NCBI GenBank assembly: GCA_020740775.1
Contig: JAHEWK010000002.1
Coordinates: forward strand, 2,976,001 to 3,040,000
Source of the DNA: Ilyonectria destructans
Lineage: Eukaryota > Ascomycota > Sordariomycetes > Hypocreales > Nectriaceae
Reading direction: 5' to 3'
Length of the DNA: 64,000 bases
Shown here: one piece after another, positions 12,589 to 22,267 of the stretch
How positions within the stretch are numbered: position 1 is the stretch's first letter
How the letters are laid out: each line of letters begins with the position of its first letter
Program-made: the position numbers and the translations under genes
The notes under the pieces: generated by a model
The model's database searches: none
What the model saw: only the letters and a program-made list of their open reading frames with translations
Told to the model about the DNA's origin: nothing

Positions 12589-12815
12589 AGACTTCGAACT
12601 TCCATCCAGTCACCCTGGTGGGCTCGCAGTTCTTGATGGTGTTCGCCTGTAGCGTGACGGTACCCGCATCGAGGATGAAGCCAGAAGGCCGTCTCAAAGC
12701 GAGAGAAGTCGTTGCTTCGCCCCTTGACGGAGGAGAAGGTGTTGATCTCGACGGCATCCTGCCATACACGAGAGATGGATGTATACTGGGCGATGAACGG
12801 TGGCGTCAATCAAGG
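12589..12815 (-). pseudogene. F-box-like protein fragment
   Basis: The minus strand reads PPFIAQYTSISRVWQDAVE and NTFSSVK..SNDFSRFETAF, which resembles the region just after the F-box in a large fungal family (typically ending the first helix block with SRxWQxxIExxTF). After HPRCGY the frame becomes unconserved, while another frame (GTVTLQANTIKNCEP) takes up a plausible continuation, so a frameshift is likely. No full F-box or repeat domain follows. Assignment is by resemblance only and could be wrong. Confidence 0.35.
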
Positions 12816-13170
12816 CTCGCGGTCTCTTTCCTCGTCTTCCAAGAGACAAGAGACGATGAGTGAAATGAGGGAGAAGGGAAGCTTGTCCATCGAAGCGTCG
12901 TGTCAACTGAAATGGTCTTCCGAGTGGAACAAAGAGTGAGGTGATAAACAAAGATTGAAACAATCGTTATCAACAAGTATCTTCTCTTAGCTGCATACCA
13001 ATCACGGCTGCCTAACCTAGCGCATGGAGAGTAGTGATCCCCAAATCGAACGAGGTACGACTTCGTCGCTGACAGGAAATCCACCCCCTGACTCATAACT
13101 TATATGACCTTGCTGACAATGGAAAGATGCACTCATAATTGTACAACGACAACCAGGAAATATTATCCCA
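12816..13170. other. Intergenic, nothing recognised
   Basis: 355 bp downstream of the zinc-ribbon gene and upstream of the F-box-like fragment. No conserved frame on either strand. Confidence 0.4.
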
Positions 13171-13776
13171 TCACTCCGCCCTCTGCCCTTGGTTAACTTG
13201 CTTTGCACCGCATTGACAACAGAATCTGTCCCCGAGTTGGCAAGCAAAGCCACATTGGGTGCAATATCGAGTATTCGACCCTACAGCGGGCCCTGCAGAA
13301 CTCATACCGTGGGCACTTTTTGGCCTCACGTCCAGTGATGGAGACTCTGACGAGTATGCAGGAAGCTGTGGAGAAGGAGCCCGCATGGTCTGATTCGGTT
13401 GAATGCTGGGCCCAGCGTCCCTAGCCATCGTGTAGGGCTGTCCGGGTGTGGTCGCCAAGAAGCCTGTGTCCTGCATTGGTATCGGTGATTGGTTATTGTA
13501 AAACTGCTGGGGGGGTTGTAGCACAGCTGGAGCGGCGCTCTGCTGATAAGCTTGGTTTTCCATGGCGGACTTCTTCATGGCTTCTTCGACGGCCCGCTGC
13601 GTTCGTCGTTCTTGTTCTTCCTCTTGGATCCTCCGTGCCTCGAATTCTCGCTCCATCTCCATCTCGCGCTGAGACTCCATATCCGCCTGCTTCTGTACTT
13701 CGCGTTTGGCGGCTACCCTGGATGCGCCGACGACGACGGCGGCGCCGAGAATGGGTCTGCGTCGACGCCCAAACAT
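13171..13776 (-). CDS. Small uncharacterised protein with C-terminal zinc ribbon
   Basis: An intronless frame of 201 residues. It starts MFGRRRRPILGAAVVVGASR, a basic stretch followed by a short glycine/alanine/valine-rich hydrophobic segment that could contact a membrane. A charged Glu/Arg/Gln-rich helix (about residues 25-70) likely forms a coiled coil. A Pro/Gln/Ser-rich linker follows, and the C-terminus holds YCTQCGF and FCCQCGAK, two Cys-x2-Cys pairs spaced as in zinc ribbons. Similar 'RRRPILRAA...zinc-ribbon' proteins are common in Pezizomycotina and have no known function. Base composition and frame are consistent with a real gene. Confidence 0.75.
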   Translation of the reverse strand: MFGRRRRPILGAAVVVGASRVAAKREVQKQADMESQREMEMEREFEARRIQEEEQERRTQRAVEEAMKKSAMENQAYQQSAAPAVLQPPQQFYNNQSPIPMQDTGFLATTPGQPYTMARDAGPSIQPNQTMRAPSPQLPAYSSESPSLDVRPKSAHGMSSAGPAVGSNTRYCTQCGFACQLGDRFCCQCGAKQVNQGQRAE

Positions 13777-14630
13777 TGTGATGGTTGCGGTTTAGAAGGA
13801 GTACTAGGTCGAGGAGAAAACCGGATGTGATGATCAAAATCATCAAGGAACTAGACTTCCGAGTCTGCGTGTATGGAACCTTTAAATAGCGAAATCGGGA
13901 TAAAACAACCCCTCAACACCATCCATCTGGCTTGTGATTGCCCTCTAGTATTAGACTTTACACCACTTACAGTTCAAGCCGCCCCGTCTCTCTGGAATCC
14001 AGACGCAAGCTAATGATGTCGAAATGACAGGATGGCTTTTGAGCTTTTGGTGCTCCTTCATGGCAGACCAATAGCCTGCCTCAAGCCTCAATCAGATACC
14101 CACACACACTTCCTGACAATAACCATCCTTTTTACTAAACCAGCCATGTTTTCATGCTGTCTTTGTCGTATCCACGCTTTCTCACTCCATGCGACTGCGC
14201 TAGCGTTCTATTATGGGAAGGTCATGGCAGTCAATCGACGCAGCCAGCTCTGGTTCGGTCAACTTGGGGGTAAGGAATGCAAAATTTCCCTCTTCCCCCA
14301 TACGAGAGGGCTTGTTGCAACTGAGCGTACCCGCGTCATGATCGTTCGATCTCTCTTAATCACCTCACTAGCCAAACTTTGCCAGTCTGTTAGGCGCAAG
14401 ACCAGGTCAGCGAATGGTGCGCATGGCGTGTCCTTGTGCCGACAACAACTCGCTCTCGATGGAGCGGACGGCCGTCAAAAAGTATGGTGCCATCAAGTAA
14501 GTATACGGAGACGTAAATGAAGTAGTTGTCAATTAAATAATGATGAATGTAAATACCATATACTACCTAACATATAAACTTAACTTAAGATATGCCATTG
14601 TATAAAAAAGAGCATTTAACCATTTCTAAC
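13777..14630. other. Intergenic between zinc-ribbon gene and GH32 gene
   Basis: About 850 bp. The left part should be the promoter of the zinc-ribbon gene and the right, AT-rich part (about 14515-14630) the 3' region of the GH32 gene. The open plus-strand frame at 14032-14520 has no conserved features and is not taken as a gene. Confidence 0.5.
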
Positions 14631-16625
14631 TTACTCCTCATAACATACTATACCCTGAAGCTCCCAAATGTCACACGATCGCAAGGTGGCCATTGTACCC
14701 TCAACACCTTTCGGATCTTTACTAGAACTTCGTTCATCGTCGCCGACCCAGAGTCGTATCCCATAAACGCTACCCTCTTCCGGATACACCCTTGTCGTCA
14801 TCGCCACGCGGTCGTTGACAAACACCTCCAAGACGCTCACGTCAAAAAATACATGAAAGTCTAAATCCTCGTACTTTATCTTATCGCCGTCCCGAAACGA
14901 GAACAGCGTGTGTGGCGCCGTCTTGGTGCTAACGTTGATGTTGGTGATGCTTGTAGATCGGGAACGGTCGATGCGAAGAGACTCGGATGGAGGGTGAAAG
15001 TATACTCGGGTGTATTGCGAGTGGTTGGGTGAATGGAGGATATCGAAACCAACGTTCTGAGCGCTGTCGCCAACCTGGAAGCTGAGGACGAACTCGATTT
15101 GCGCACGGGGTGAAGCAAATGTAGAGATGTTGTTCTCGAAAGGATGGATGGAGGATAAATGGCGGACGCGCCTCTGTTGTAGCCGGGTATCAGGAGTGAG
15201 GCTCACGGTCTGCATTGTATAGGTACCGTCTGTTTCTTGCACCGAGGTGAAGCATGTAAGATCTGCCACCTCTGTGTTTATGGTGCCGACCACTCCCCTC
15301 CATGTCTTCAGGTTCGCCACGCGAGGTATGGAAAGACAGCCGCTCCAACCCTGGCAAGCCACAAGGTCGGCAGGCAAATCTTCCTCGAAGATCCATCCAA
15401 AGGCCACAAACCGCCCGGTCAGAGGGTCCCAGAATCCATTTGCCGCGTAGAAGCAGCCATAATCAAGACATCCCCCAAACTGGTGTTGCATCTGCAGGCC
15501 GTCGCCGCTCCGCTCGAGCGTCCCGCACATCCACATCTGGCGGTGATCTTTACTGAGCTCGCCGCCATCTCCGTCTTCTTGGATTCCTTCGACGCTTGTG
15601 ATCAATACGTCTCGCTTCTCCCCATCCTCGCCCGCCAGAGCCAGGAAGTTCGTGACCTCCCAGTTGGCGCCAAAGTCGCCACCCGTCCACCGTGACGGCT
15701 GATAGTTGAGTCCAAGATCAACAAGCGTACTGAGAAACGTCCAGGCAGAAGTCGATGGGCTGATATGATACAAGAAAACGGTGGGCGTCTGCCCTCGCAG
15801 TCCTCCAGAGATAACACCATACTGGTCGCTTTGGGTGCTTGCTACCCCTCGAAGGGCATCGACCGACTTCCAGTTTCCAATAAAGGGATCCCGCCAACTG
15901 ATTGCATTGTAGCCCACTGGAGGCTCTGCGATGATAATGTTATCTGATGCTCGCTGCCATGTCCTGCCGTTGTCTATCGACGTCGCTACAGCGAGCTTTT
16001 CACTGCTCCGAGTGTATGGAAGGCGGTGGTTGATGGGCAACTTCTGTGCCGAGGTGTAAAACGCAGTCAACTTTCGCTGGCCTGACGATGCTGTGTAGCC
16101 TTCATCAAATGGCTGCAAGGCGCCGGTAAACACACCGCACTGGTCTTGCGTCGGCGTTGGCATCATCGAGGGAGTGCGGGAGATGGTCCAGTCGACCAAA
16201 TTTGGCGATACAGCAGAGCCCCACGACATGTTGCCCCAGGTGTGGCCTTTGGGATTCCATTGGAAGTTGACATGATAGCGACCTGTCACTGAGTTGTAAC
16301 CAGGTGCACAAGGGTCGTTCATCCAGCCATGTGCCGCTATAATGTGGTATTTCGGTCTCCACCGATAAAAGTCGGTGGCGGTCGGTATAGAACTCGAGGA
16401 CGTATCGTACTCGAAATCTTCCACAGATGAGTCCTCTGTGCAGCATTCATCACCCGAGTTATCTGCTGTTGAGTGAGTGTGGCTGCCAAAGTTGCCAAGC
16501 GCCTCTTCATGTTCAAGCAAAGTGTCGGAACCGTGGCTGATGGGTTCTGCGGCCGGTGATGGCGCTTGAAGAGACATGGTTGAGATGAGGAGCAAGACTG
16601 AACTGACCAAACAAAGGCAAGTCAT
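14631..16625 (-). CDS. Secreted GH32 beta-fructofuranosidase (invertase/inulinase/fructanase type)
   Basis: Hydrolyses terminal or internal beta-D-fructosyl bonds in sucrose or fructans outside the cell. One uninterrupted frame of 664 residues. A hydrophobic N-terminus (MTCLCLVSSVLLLISTMSLQ) fits a signal peptide. An acidic, Ser/His-rich segment of about 60 residues follows before the catalytic domain. Five-blade propeller motifs are present: nucleophile Asp104 in GWMNDP, transition-state Asp246 in SWRDPF and acid/base Glu323 in NWEVTNF. The beta-sandwich module follows, with DGDKIKYEDLDFHVFFDVSVLEVFVN. It is the first of three same-strand genes with a Zn2Cys6 regulator and a sugar porter, a grouping that suggests a sucrose/fructan-use cluster. 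Whether it acts on sucrose, inulin or levan cannot be told from sequence alone. Confidence 0.9.
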   Translation of the reverse strand: MTCLCLVSSVLLLISTMSLQAPSPAAEPISHGSDTLLEHEEALGNFGSHTHSTADNSGDECCTEDSSVEDFEYDTSSSSIPTATDFYRWRPKYHIIAAHGWMNDPCAPGYNSVTGRYHVNFQWNPKGHTWGNMSWGSAVSPNLVDWTISRTPSMMPTPTQDQCGVFTGALQPFDEGYTASSGQRKLTAFYTSAQKLPINHRLPYTRSSEKLAVATSIDNGRTWQRASDNIIIAEPPVGYNAISWRDPFIGNWKSVDALRGVASTQSDQYGVISGGLRGQTPTVFLYHISPSTSAWTFLSTLVDLGLNYQPSRWTGGDFGANWEVTNFLALAGEDGEKRDVLITSVEGIQEDGDGGELSKDHRQMWMCGTLERSGDGLQMQHQFGGCLDYGCFYAANGFWDPLTGRFVAFGWIFEEDLPADLVACQGWSGCLSIPRVANLKTWRGVVGTINTEVADLTCFTSVQETDGTYTMQTVSLTPDTRLQQRRVRHLSSIHPFENNISTFASPRAQIEFVLSFQVGDSAQNVGFDILHSPNHSQYTRVYFHPPSESLRIDRSRSTSITNINVSTKTAPHTLFSFRDGDKIKYEDLDFHVFFDVSVLEVFVNDRVAMTTRVYPEEGSVYGIRLWVGDDERSSSKDPKGVEGTMATLRSCDIWELQGIVCYEE

Positions 16626-17201
16626 GAGTTACCTCGCACAATAATGTAAGAAAATTCCAAGTGCGTCCTAGAAACGGTAATATCTGCACACCTAATGTAG
16701 CACTGCGAATCTGCTTCGGAGCTGTCGGCAATGTCGGCAACGCCGGCGATAGCATGAGTGAGACTCTGATGCCAAGAAGTGCAACATATCAGAGACTCCA
16801 CGTTTAGGACAAGCGTTCTGGTCACACGCTACCCCACGACACCCCATAATACCCCATACTCTATCTCTTTACTCAGACTTATACGAAAATGTAGCCTCCG
16901 AAGCTACCGAGATATCCGAGATGCCCGACATGTCCGCTCATTGCCGGCCGACTTTACAACTCGGCCATGCTCGCCGTCAGGGTGACGGTAGCGCCGTTGT
17001 ACCTCTCGGAGGTGGTGCCGGCTCAGTATCGAGGCAACACTGAGCGGGCATTGGTTGCGAGATCCATGTGCTCTGTCCACTAGTGCTCTGGAATCATCCT
17101 GTCGAGCACTTATAGGAATATTTGGGTGGTCGGTCTCTGGCCCTGAACTTTGGAGCTGCCCCATGCACGAGCACCCCTGCTCGCGGTATCCACGTCGAGC
17201 A
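16626..17201 (-). promoter_or_regulatory. Upstream region of the GH32 gene
   Basis: 576 bp between the GH32 start and the stop codon of the regulator gene, both on the minus strand. It should hold the GH32 promoter and the 3' end of the regulator transcript. A short direct duplication (ACCCCA(C/T) words at about 16830-16858) is seen; no regulator site was assigned. Confidence 0.45.
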
Positions 17202-19331
17202 TCATATACCAGTAGACTTATACGCTTCTCGTAAAGCCAAAGTAAATGAATGCTCACCATTCCGTAATCGTTGCAGGAGTGCGAAATAACGCTGAAGCGT
17301 GGCGTGGCCCCCATGGGTCGTGGGGTCGCCATCAGTGTCACGACAGTGTTGAATCGCCATTATTACTCCCAAGGCAATGTCGTGGAATCGTTCGATCTTG
17401 AGTGGATTTTTTTTAAGCAACAAGAAAATAAAGGCTTACTCGCCTTATGATTGGGTTTGTGAGTTGTCCACTTACCATGCCAATTCCATGAACTTCTAGA
17501 ACGCTCGTGTCTAACCTTTGACACTGTTGCAAGACGTTTTCGGCAATAACTACAGAGAATGATGGTCTTATGAAAGTCAGCTCACTGTCCTCATCCAGTA
17601 AATCGTGTGTCAAGCAGGACACCCATAGCCGGATGAGCAGCCATTGCTGTAACACGAAGCAGTCCGCCCATTGCGTTTCATTCAGCTCCATAGTCGGGCT
17701 GCCCGACACGGGTGAAACCGTGGTGAATAAACTCGACATGTCCGCATCATTCCGGTCTTGTCTGGAGCCAGATTTCATGGCATTTGCAATCGCGTCGTAC
17801 ACCTTGTGAACGCGATCAACGGTAAGCTTGAAACAGCTCGTCAGAGGCGGAGAACAACTCCTATTCCAGCAAGGGATGACATCTTCGTCGACGGAGTCGA
17901 AGAGCCGCATGAGTTGTAGTAATCCCTGCATGGCCATGACATTCCTACTATCGTGGATCAAGATGTTGGAGATTTGCTTGGTTGCATTGGCTGCAATGGT
18001 CTTGTAGACGTCGTTCATTTTCTCCATATGCTGTCCAATGAAGGTAATGTAATGGTTTCTTTGAAGAGCATAGCCTCTGTAGAAACTACCATTAGCCATC
18101 GTCGACTTAATGTTCAAAGAATCCTTTGTCAAGGTGGGGGGAGGCGGGGCGGAGGGTTTTAAAGGTACCTTTCAGTAACAGCAAGGATAAGAAAGAGGCG
18201 GAAGCGCTGGCTTTTTTCGTCTGGAGACAGTCCTTGGTATGTCTCTGGTTGGTGGAGGCCTATCAATTGTCCACCCTCTACCGCTTCTCTCAACCGCAAC
18301 CACGCGGCCTTTGGACGATCCAAGCCGTACAGGGCCGCGAACATGAAGAAGCTAGCCACCACGGCTTCCAAGGTCATATTCTCTCCAAAGTCAAAGTCTC
18401 GTGCTTGCAAGGCTGAGCGGAGCATTTTTGTGGCAAGGGCGGTGCGTGTAGGCATGGACGAATATTCGGCCTTGAATACTGGCTGGATGAGGGCCAGCGC
18501 ACACAAGGACAACATCATGGTCGCGAAATGGGCGTCAGTGTCCTGTCGGCCGTTCATGACGTCTTGGTAGACTGCTAGGTGGTTGACGATGGGCAAGGTG
18601 GAGTACAGGCGTTCAAAAAATATGTTGAGCCAGGGAAGGACTTCATTTTCATCAAAGGCAATGCCGTGTCGGGGGCCAGTGGGCCTCGATGATGACGAGC
18701 TGAACAAGCGGTGATACTCAAGTGCTGGGATTTCATGAGGCAAAAATGTGGTACCGGTTGCCATGGCATCGATAGACGGATGGCTTGGTACGTCATACTG
18801 TGAGCCCGTATGAAGTGATGGGGTTGCATCTCTCTGAGATGGGACATCAGGATCATGCTGATCGAGGCTCGCACTCCCCGGGATCGCAGCCACAGAGCGT
18901 AATTGTGATTCGGTGGCCAGGTTCGAATGGGATCCCTGAAGCGCTATGGACTGGCTCAGAGGTGGCGATACATGACTGCGACAACCATTGATTGCTGGTA
19001 CTGGGAGTGACTCTGAGCAAGAGACGCGATCGTTCTCCTTGGAACCCAAATCGGTCGACTCCTGAGGGGGGTCAGATTCGTCGTCGGCCAACATGGGCGA
19101 TTCGCCACCGTCTTGCTCGTTCTCAGGTTCGAACATTGCTGATGGGGGTGGGAATCGATTCCGTCGTTCTCGCAGCTGCTCGATTCGTCGATTGCGAGAG
19201 GTTTTGGCGTTGAAGGAGCATTCAAACTCCAGCTTAGAACACCGACCACAGGGGAAGCCGCCATCGCATCTCAGCTTGCGAAAGCGGCACTGATCGCAGG
19301 CCTTCTTGGTCTTGAAAGGTGTGCCTGACAT
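17202..19331 (-). CDS. Zn2Cys6 transcription factor with fungal_trans domain
   Basis: Nuclear DNA-binding regulator, about 652 residues from three exons (18169-19331, 17476-18076, 17202-17396; introns 92 and 79 bp). The binuclear zinc cluster reads ACDQCRFRKLRCDGG then PCGRCSKLEFECSF, followed by a basic linker (RNRRIEQLRERRNR). The middle homology region includes LREAVEGGQLIGLHQPETYQ and, across the first intron, AVTERGYALQRNH, both typical of PF04082. The start at MSGTPFKTKKACDQC (19331) is preferred; an in-frame ATG at 19367 would add 12 residues. Lying between a GH32 gene and a sugar porter, it is the obvious candidate pathway regulator, in the way fungal sugar regulators (AmyR/InuR type) often sit beside their targets; this role is inference. 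Confidence 0.87.
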
Positions 19332-19754
19332 GATAGCTCGCCCAATTCGGCCAAGGAGGGCGTACAATATAGCAAGTTAGTATTTCCAAGTCGGATCATG
19401 AAGAGAAATGTAGATAGCTCCGTTCTAAACAGATCACGTGCTCTTAGCACTACAGCACAGCACCTCGGTAAACAGGACACCGGCAAATGACATGACTTTA
19501 TTTTCCACAATAGAGTAGAGCGTCATGGTAACTACGATGACGTGAGTTCTTCAGAAGCATCATGGTATTCTAGAGCTTATTTATAGCCGTACATGTACAC
19601 TCCATCGAAAGCGAGTCGCACTGGCACGATACCCTAGAGCGATGTGGAGAGAGCAAAGCATCGCGACATATTCCTCGCAAAAGTCGAGACATACAATTAG
19701 CAGCCATGCAACCCTTCCCAGTCTGTAGTCTTCTGCCATGCCCACACCCCTTAT
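19332..19754 (-). promoter_or_regulatory. Upstream region of the Zn2Cys6 regulator
   Basis: 423 bp between the regulator start and the stop codon of the sugar porter, both on the minus strand. It should hold the regulator promoter and the porter 3' UTR. Nothing further is recognised. Confidence 0.4.
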
Positions 19755-21601
19755 CTATGCTTCCCTCTCAAAATCCTCCTCAACCTCCGCCGAAGGGCCG
19801 TCAAGCTTGGCTTCGGCAGTGAAATTCTCCACAGCAAGAGCACAAACATAGCCTATTTTAAATTTGTTAATACTAGCTCATGGGCAGGGCATAGTAAGGG
19901 TTCTTCATCTGTTGGTTCTTTCTTACCTTTGAATTTTCGGGCCGGCAGGCGTGCCTCAAACATCTCGTCAAGCTCGGCTGGAGTCCGGCCCTTGGTCTCT
20001 GGGAGACAGAAGTAGGTGACTATGATGCATCCAACCATCCAGCCGAAGAAGATGAGGTAGACCTTGGGTCCTAGGTTGGCACTGCTCAAGCCGTTAGCGG
20101 CAGAATATTAAAATACCGGGGCGATACTCACGCGTCGGCGTTGGAAAGGTATGGCAGGACGTAAGCGACCACTGTGCCAAAGCAAGCCACGGCAAAAAAT
20201 GTGATCGAGTTGGACTTGTTTCGGAGCCGGGCGCTCGGAACTTCGGCCGCAATGATATAGGTCAGGGGACCGAAGCCGGCGGCGTAAAAGAAAGCAAACA
20301 TGCAACAGAAAGCGGCAATGGTGCTGGGAACGGCTGGGTGCTCTGGAGAAAGGAATCCCATGACACCGACCACTAGGTTGATGATGGCGATGATGGCAAA
20401 GCTCGTGAGGGCTAGAGAACGCCTTCCCACAATGTCCACGAGACACAATCCAGCAATGGCGCCCCCGAATGCAAGAACGGCCGCCGCCATGGCGAGCGTG
20501 AAGGCCGAAACGTTGCCGCCGATGGTGCTGAGGAACAAAGTGATGTAGTTGGTGGCAAAGGCAATCCCCGAGAGCTGCTGCATGTTGGCAATGGACAAGG
20601 CGATCAGAGTCCGCCTTCGGTTGACTCCAGTAAAGAGATCCTTAAATGAGACGGGGTCTTCCTCCTGTCGAAGCTGGCTCTGCGCTTTCAGGGAAGCAAA
20701 CTCGGCGGCGATGGCAGCGTCATGGTAGCCCCCCCGAACACTGCGTAGCGCCTTCAGAGCCCGCTCGTCTTCGCCCTTGGTCAAGTAGTAAGTGGCCGAG
20801 TCGTCGAGAGTCAGGATCCCGGCGAAGATGAAGGCGGCGAAGAAGAGCTGGACACCAAGGGGCACCTGGTACGAGTACTTGTGCATGACGGTAGAGAAGG
20901 CGTAGTTAAGGCCTTGAGAGAGAATTGCAGCGGCGTCGATGAGGACGATTGAGAGACCGGTTAAGATGCCACGAATCTCCGACGGGCTGATCTCGGCAAG
21001 CAGGTTGGAGCTCATGGTGATGAACATGAAGATGGAAACATCTAGGCAGTCACATCAGTGAAATTCAGCCAAGTCATTCGCTGACACTGCAACTTACTCG
21101 TGAACCATCTTCCTACCACCATTGTTGCTAAGTTGGGGGCGCCTGTTTGGACGGCTGCTCCCAGAGCATTGAAAGCACAGCCTATAAGCAACGTCTTCTT
21201 GCGCCCAATGCGGTCGCCCAAAATGGCTGCCAGCGGAAGACCCAGCAAGCAGCCACTGTTCGGAAGCGCGACAATCAGGGATATCTCGGTTGCAGTGAGC
21301 ACCTTTATGCCGCCAGCTCCATGGCCACTCCCGAAAGCCGCGTTAAAAGGAGCCATGGCCAGCAGGCCAGAAATCACACCACCGTCGTATCCTAAGGACA
21401 TCGAGTTGGTCAAAATGAAAACATCAAGAAGGACCGGCGGACTTACCGAAGGTGAAGAATACCATAGACAGGAAAAAAGCTACCATTAGTCAGGAAATGT
21501 TTGCACCAACGGTGGGGGGCATGCGGGAGAGACGTACCTGAGATCATCAGACGCGGATTATGGCGCACAGAGAACCAGAGGCTGGTGAGTGTCTCCGCCA
21601 T
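19755..21601 (-). CDS. MFS sugar porter (hexose/disaccharide family)
   Basis: Plasma-membrane sugar uptake carrier with 12 helices. It starts MAETLTSLWFSVRHNPRLMI at 21601. Several short introns follow, and the product carries sugar-porter signatures: GYDGGVISG in helix 1, DRIGRKKTLLIG in loop 2-3, QQLSGIAFATNYITLF in helix 7, VDIVGRRSLAL in loop 8-9, and PETKGRTPAELDEMFEARLPARKFKGY after helix 12. The last intron starts after KFK (near 19928) and leads into YVCALAVENFTAEAKLDG, ending at 19755. Reading through that intron would end at 19853 with an unconserved tail, so the spliced end is chosen. It is the third gene of the GH32 - regulator - porter group; uptake of the fructose, glucose or sucrose handled by the GH32 enzyme is the natural inference. 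Confidence 0.85.
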
Positions 21602-22267
21602 GGTGAATTTTCGACGCAGGGTTGTTTCTTGTCCGGTTGCCACTGATAGTAGAGGTCTTTGTGTTCGAATCAACTATCATTGACGAGGCCGACGTCTGCT
21701 TTATACTCTATTTTCCCCGCAACATTCCACTTCCACTGTACATCATCTAACTATGCAGTCTACCGAATTGGCCAGGGGTAGACTACCGAGCATTTGGTTC
21801 ATGGACTCCAGGAGTCTGGGGAAGGCGCTCCACTGTGGAGCAGCTTCTGGGTCCTCCGATACTAGTTCTGGTAAGCTCGATCATGATTAGAGGATTGGGG
21901 CTTTCCGAGGTCACCGACGCCGCCGACATACCGATAGCGTCGTTTTTTTAGTAGCGAGCGCGCTATTATCGAGAGGAGACGTCTGGTGCTGCCGTCTATG
22001 AACCCTTCTGGGACACCGTCGGTCCGACAGCGCCGAGATCACCGATGGTATCGTTTTGGGAGCCAGCGCGCCATCATGAGGAGATTTCGGATGTTGCAAC
22101 CGGCACTTGTGAACGACGTCTCCGAAAACATCGTGGGGCACCAAGCCCACCTTGACTAAAGTATAAAGCCATGTGCCTATCATTTAAGAATGGGCATAAT
22201 CCTACCTCTAAAGCTCCATCGCATCAAGTTACAGCCCCATTCTTAGTCAGTTGTATTCGTCCTCAAG
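21602..22267. promoter_or_regulatory. Divergent promoter, sugar porter / carboxylesterase
   Basis: 666 bp between two divergent start codons, so it should hold both promoters. It contains an imperfect internal duplication, listed separately. Confidence 0.55.
21921..22085 (+). repeat. Imperfect direct repeat of about 57 bp in a divergent promoter
   Basis: Copies at 21921-21979 and 22031-22085 share, in order, CGCCGA, ACCGATRG, CGTTTT, AGCGCGC, an AT-rich gap and GAGGAGA. The spacing of about 110 bp between copies and the retained word order suggest an old tandem duplication or paired regulator sites. Confidence 0.6.

Noticed and set aside
14032..14520. 162-codon plus-strand frame
   Set aside because: Low-complexity, His/Thr/Cys-rich reading without domain or family resemblance, in intergenic sequence.
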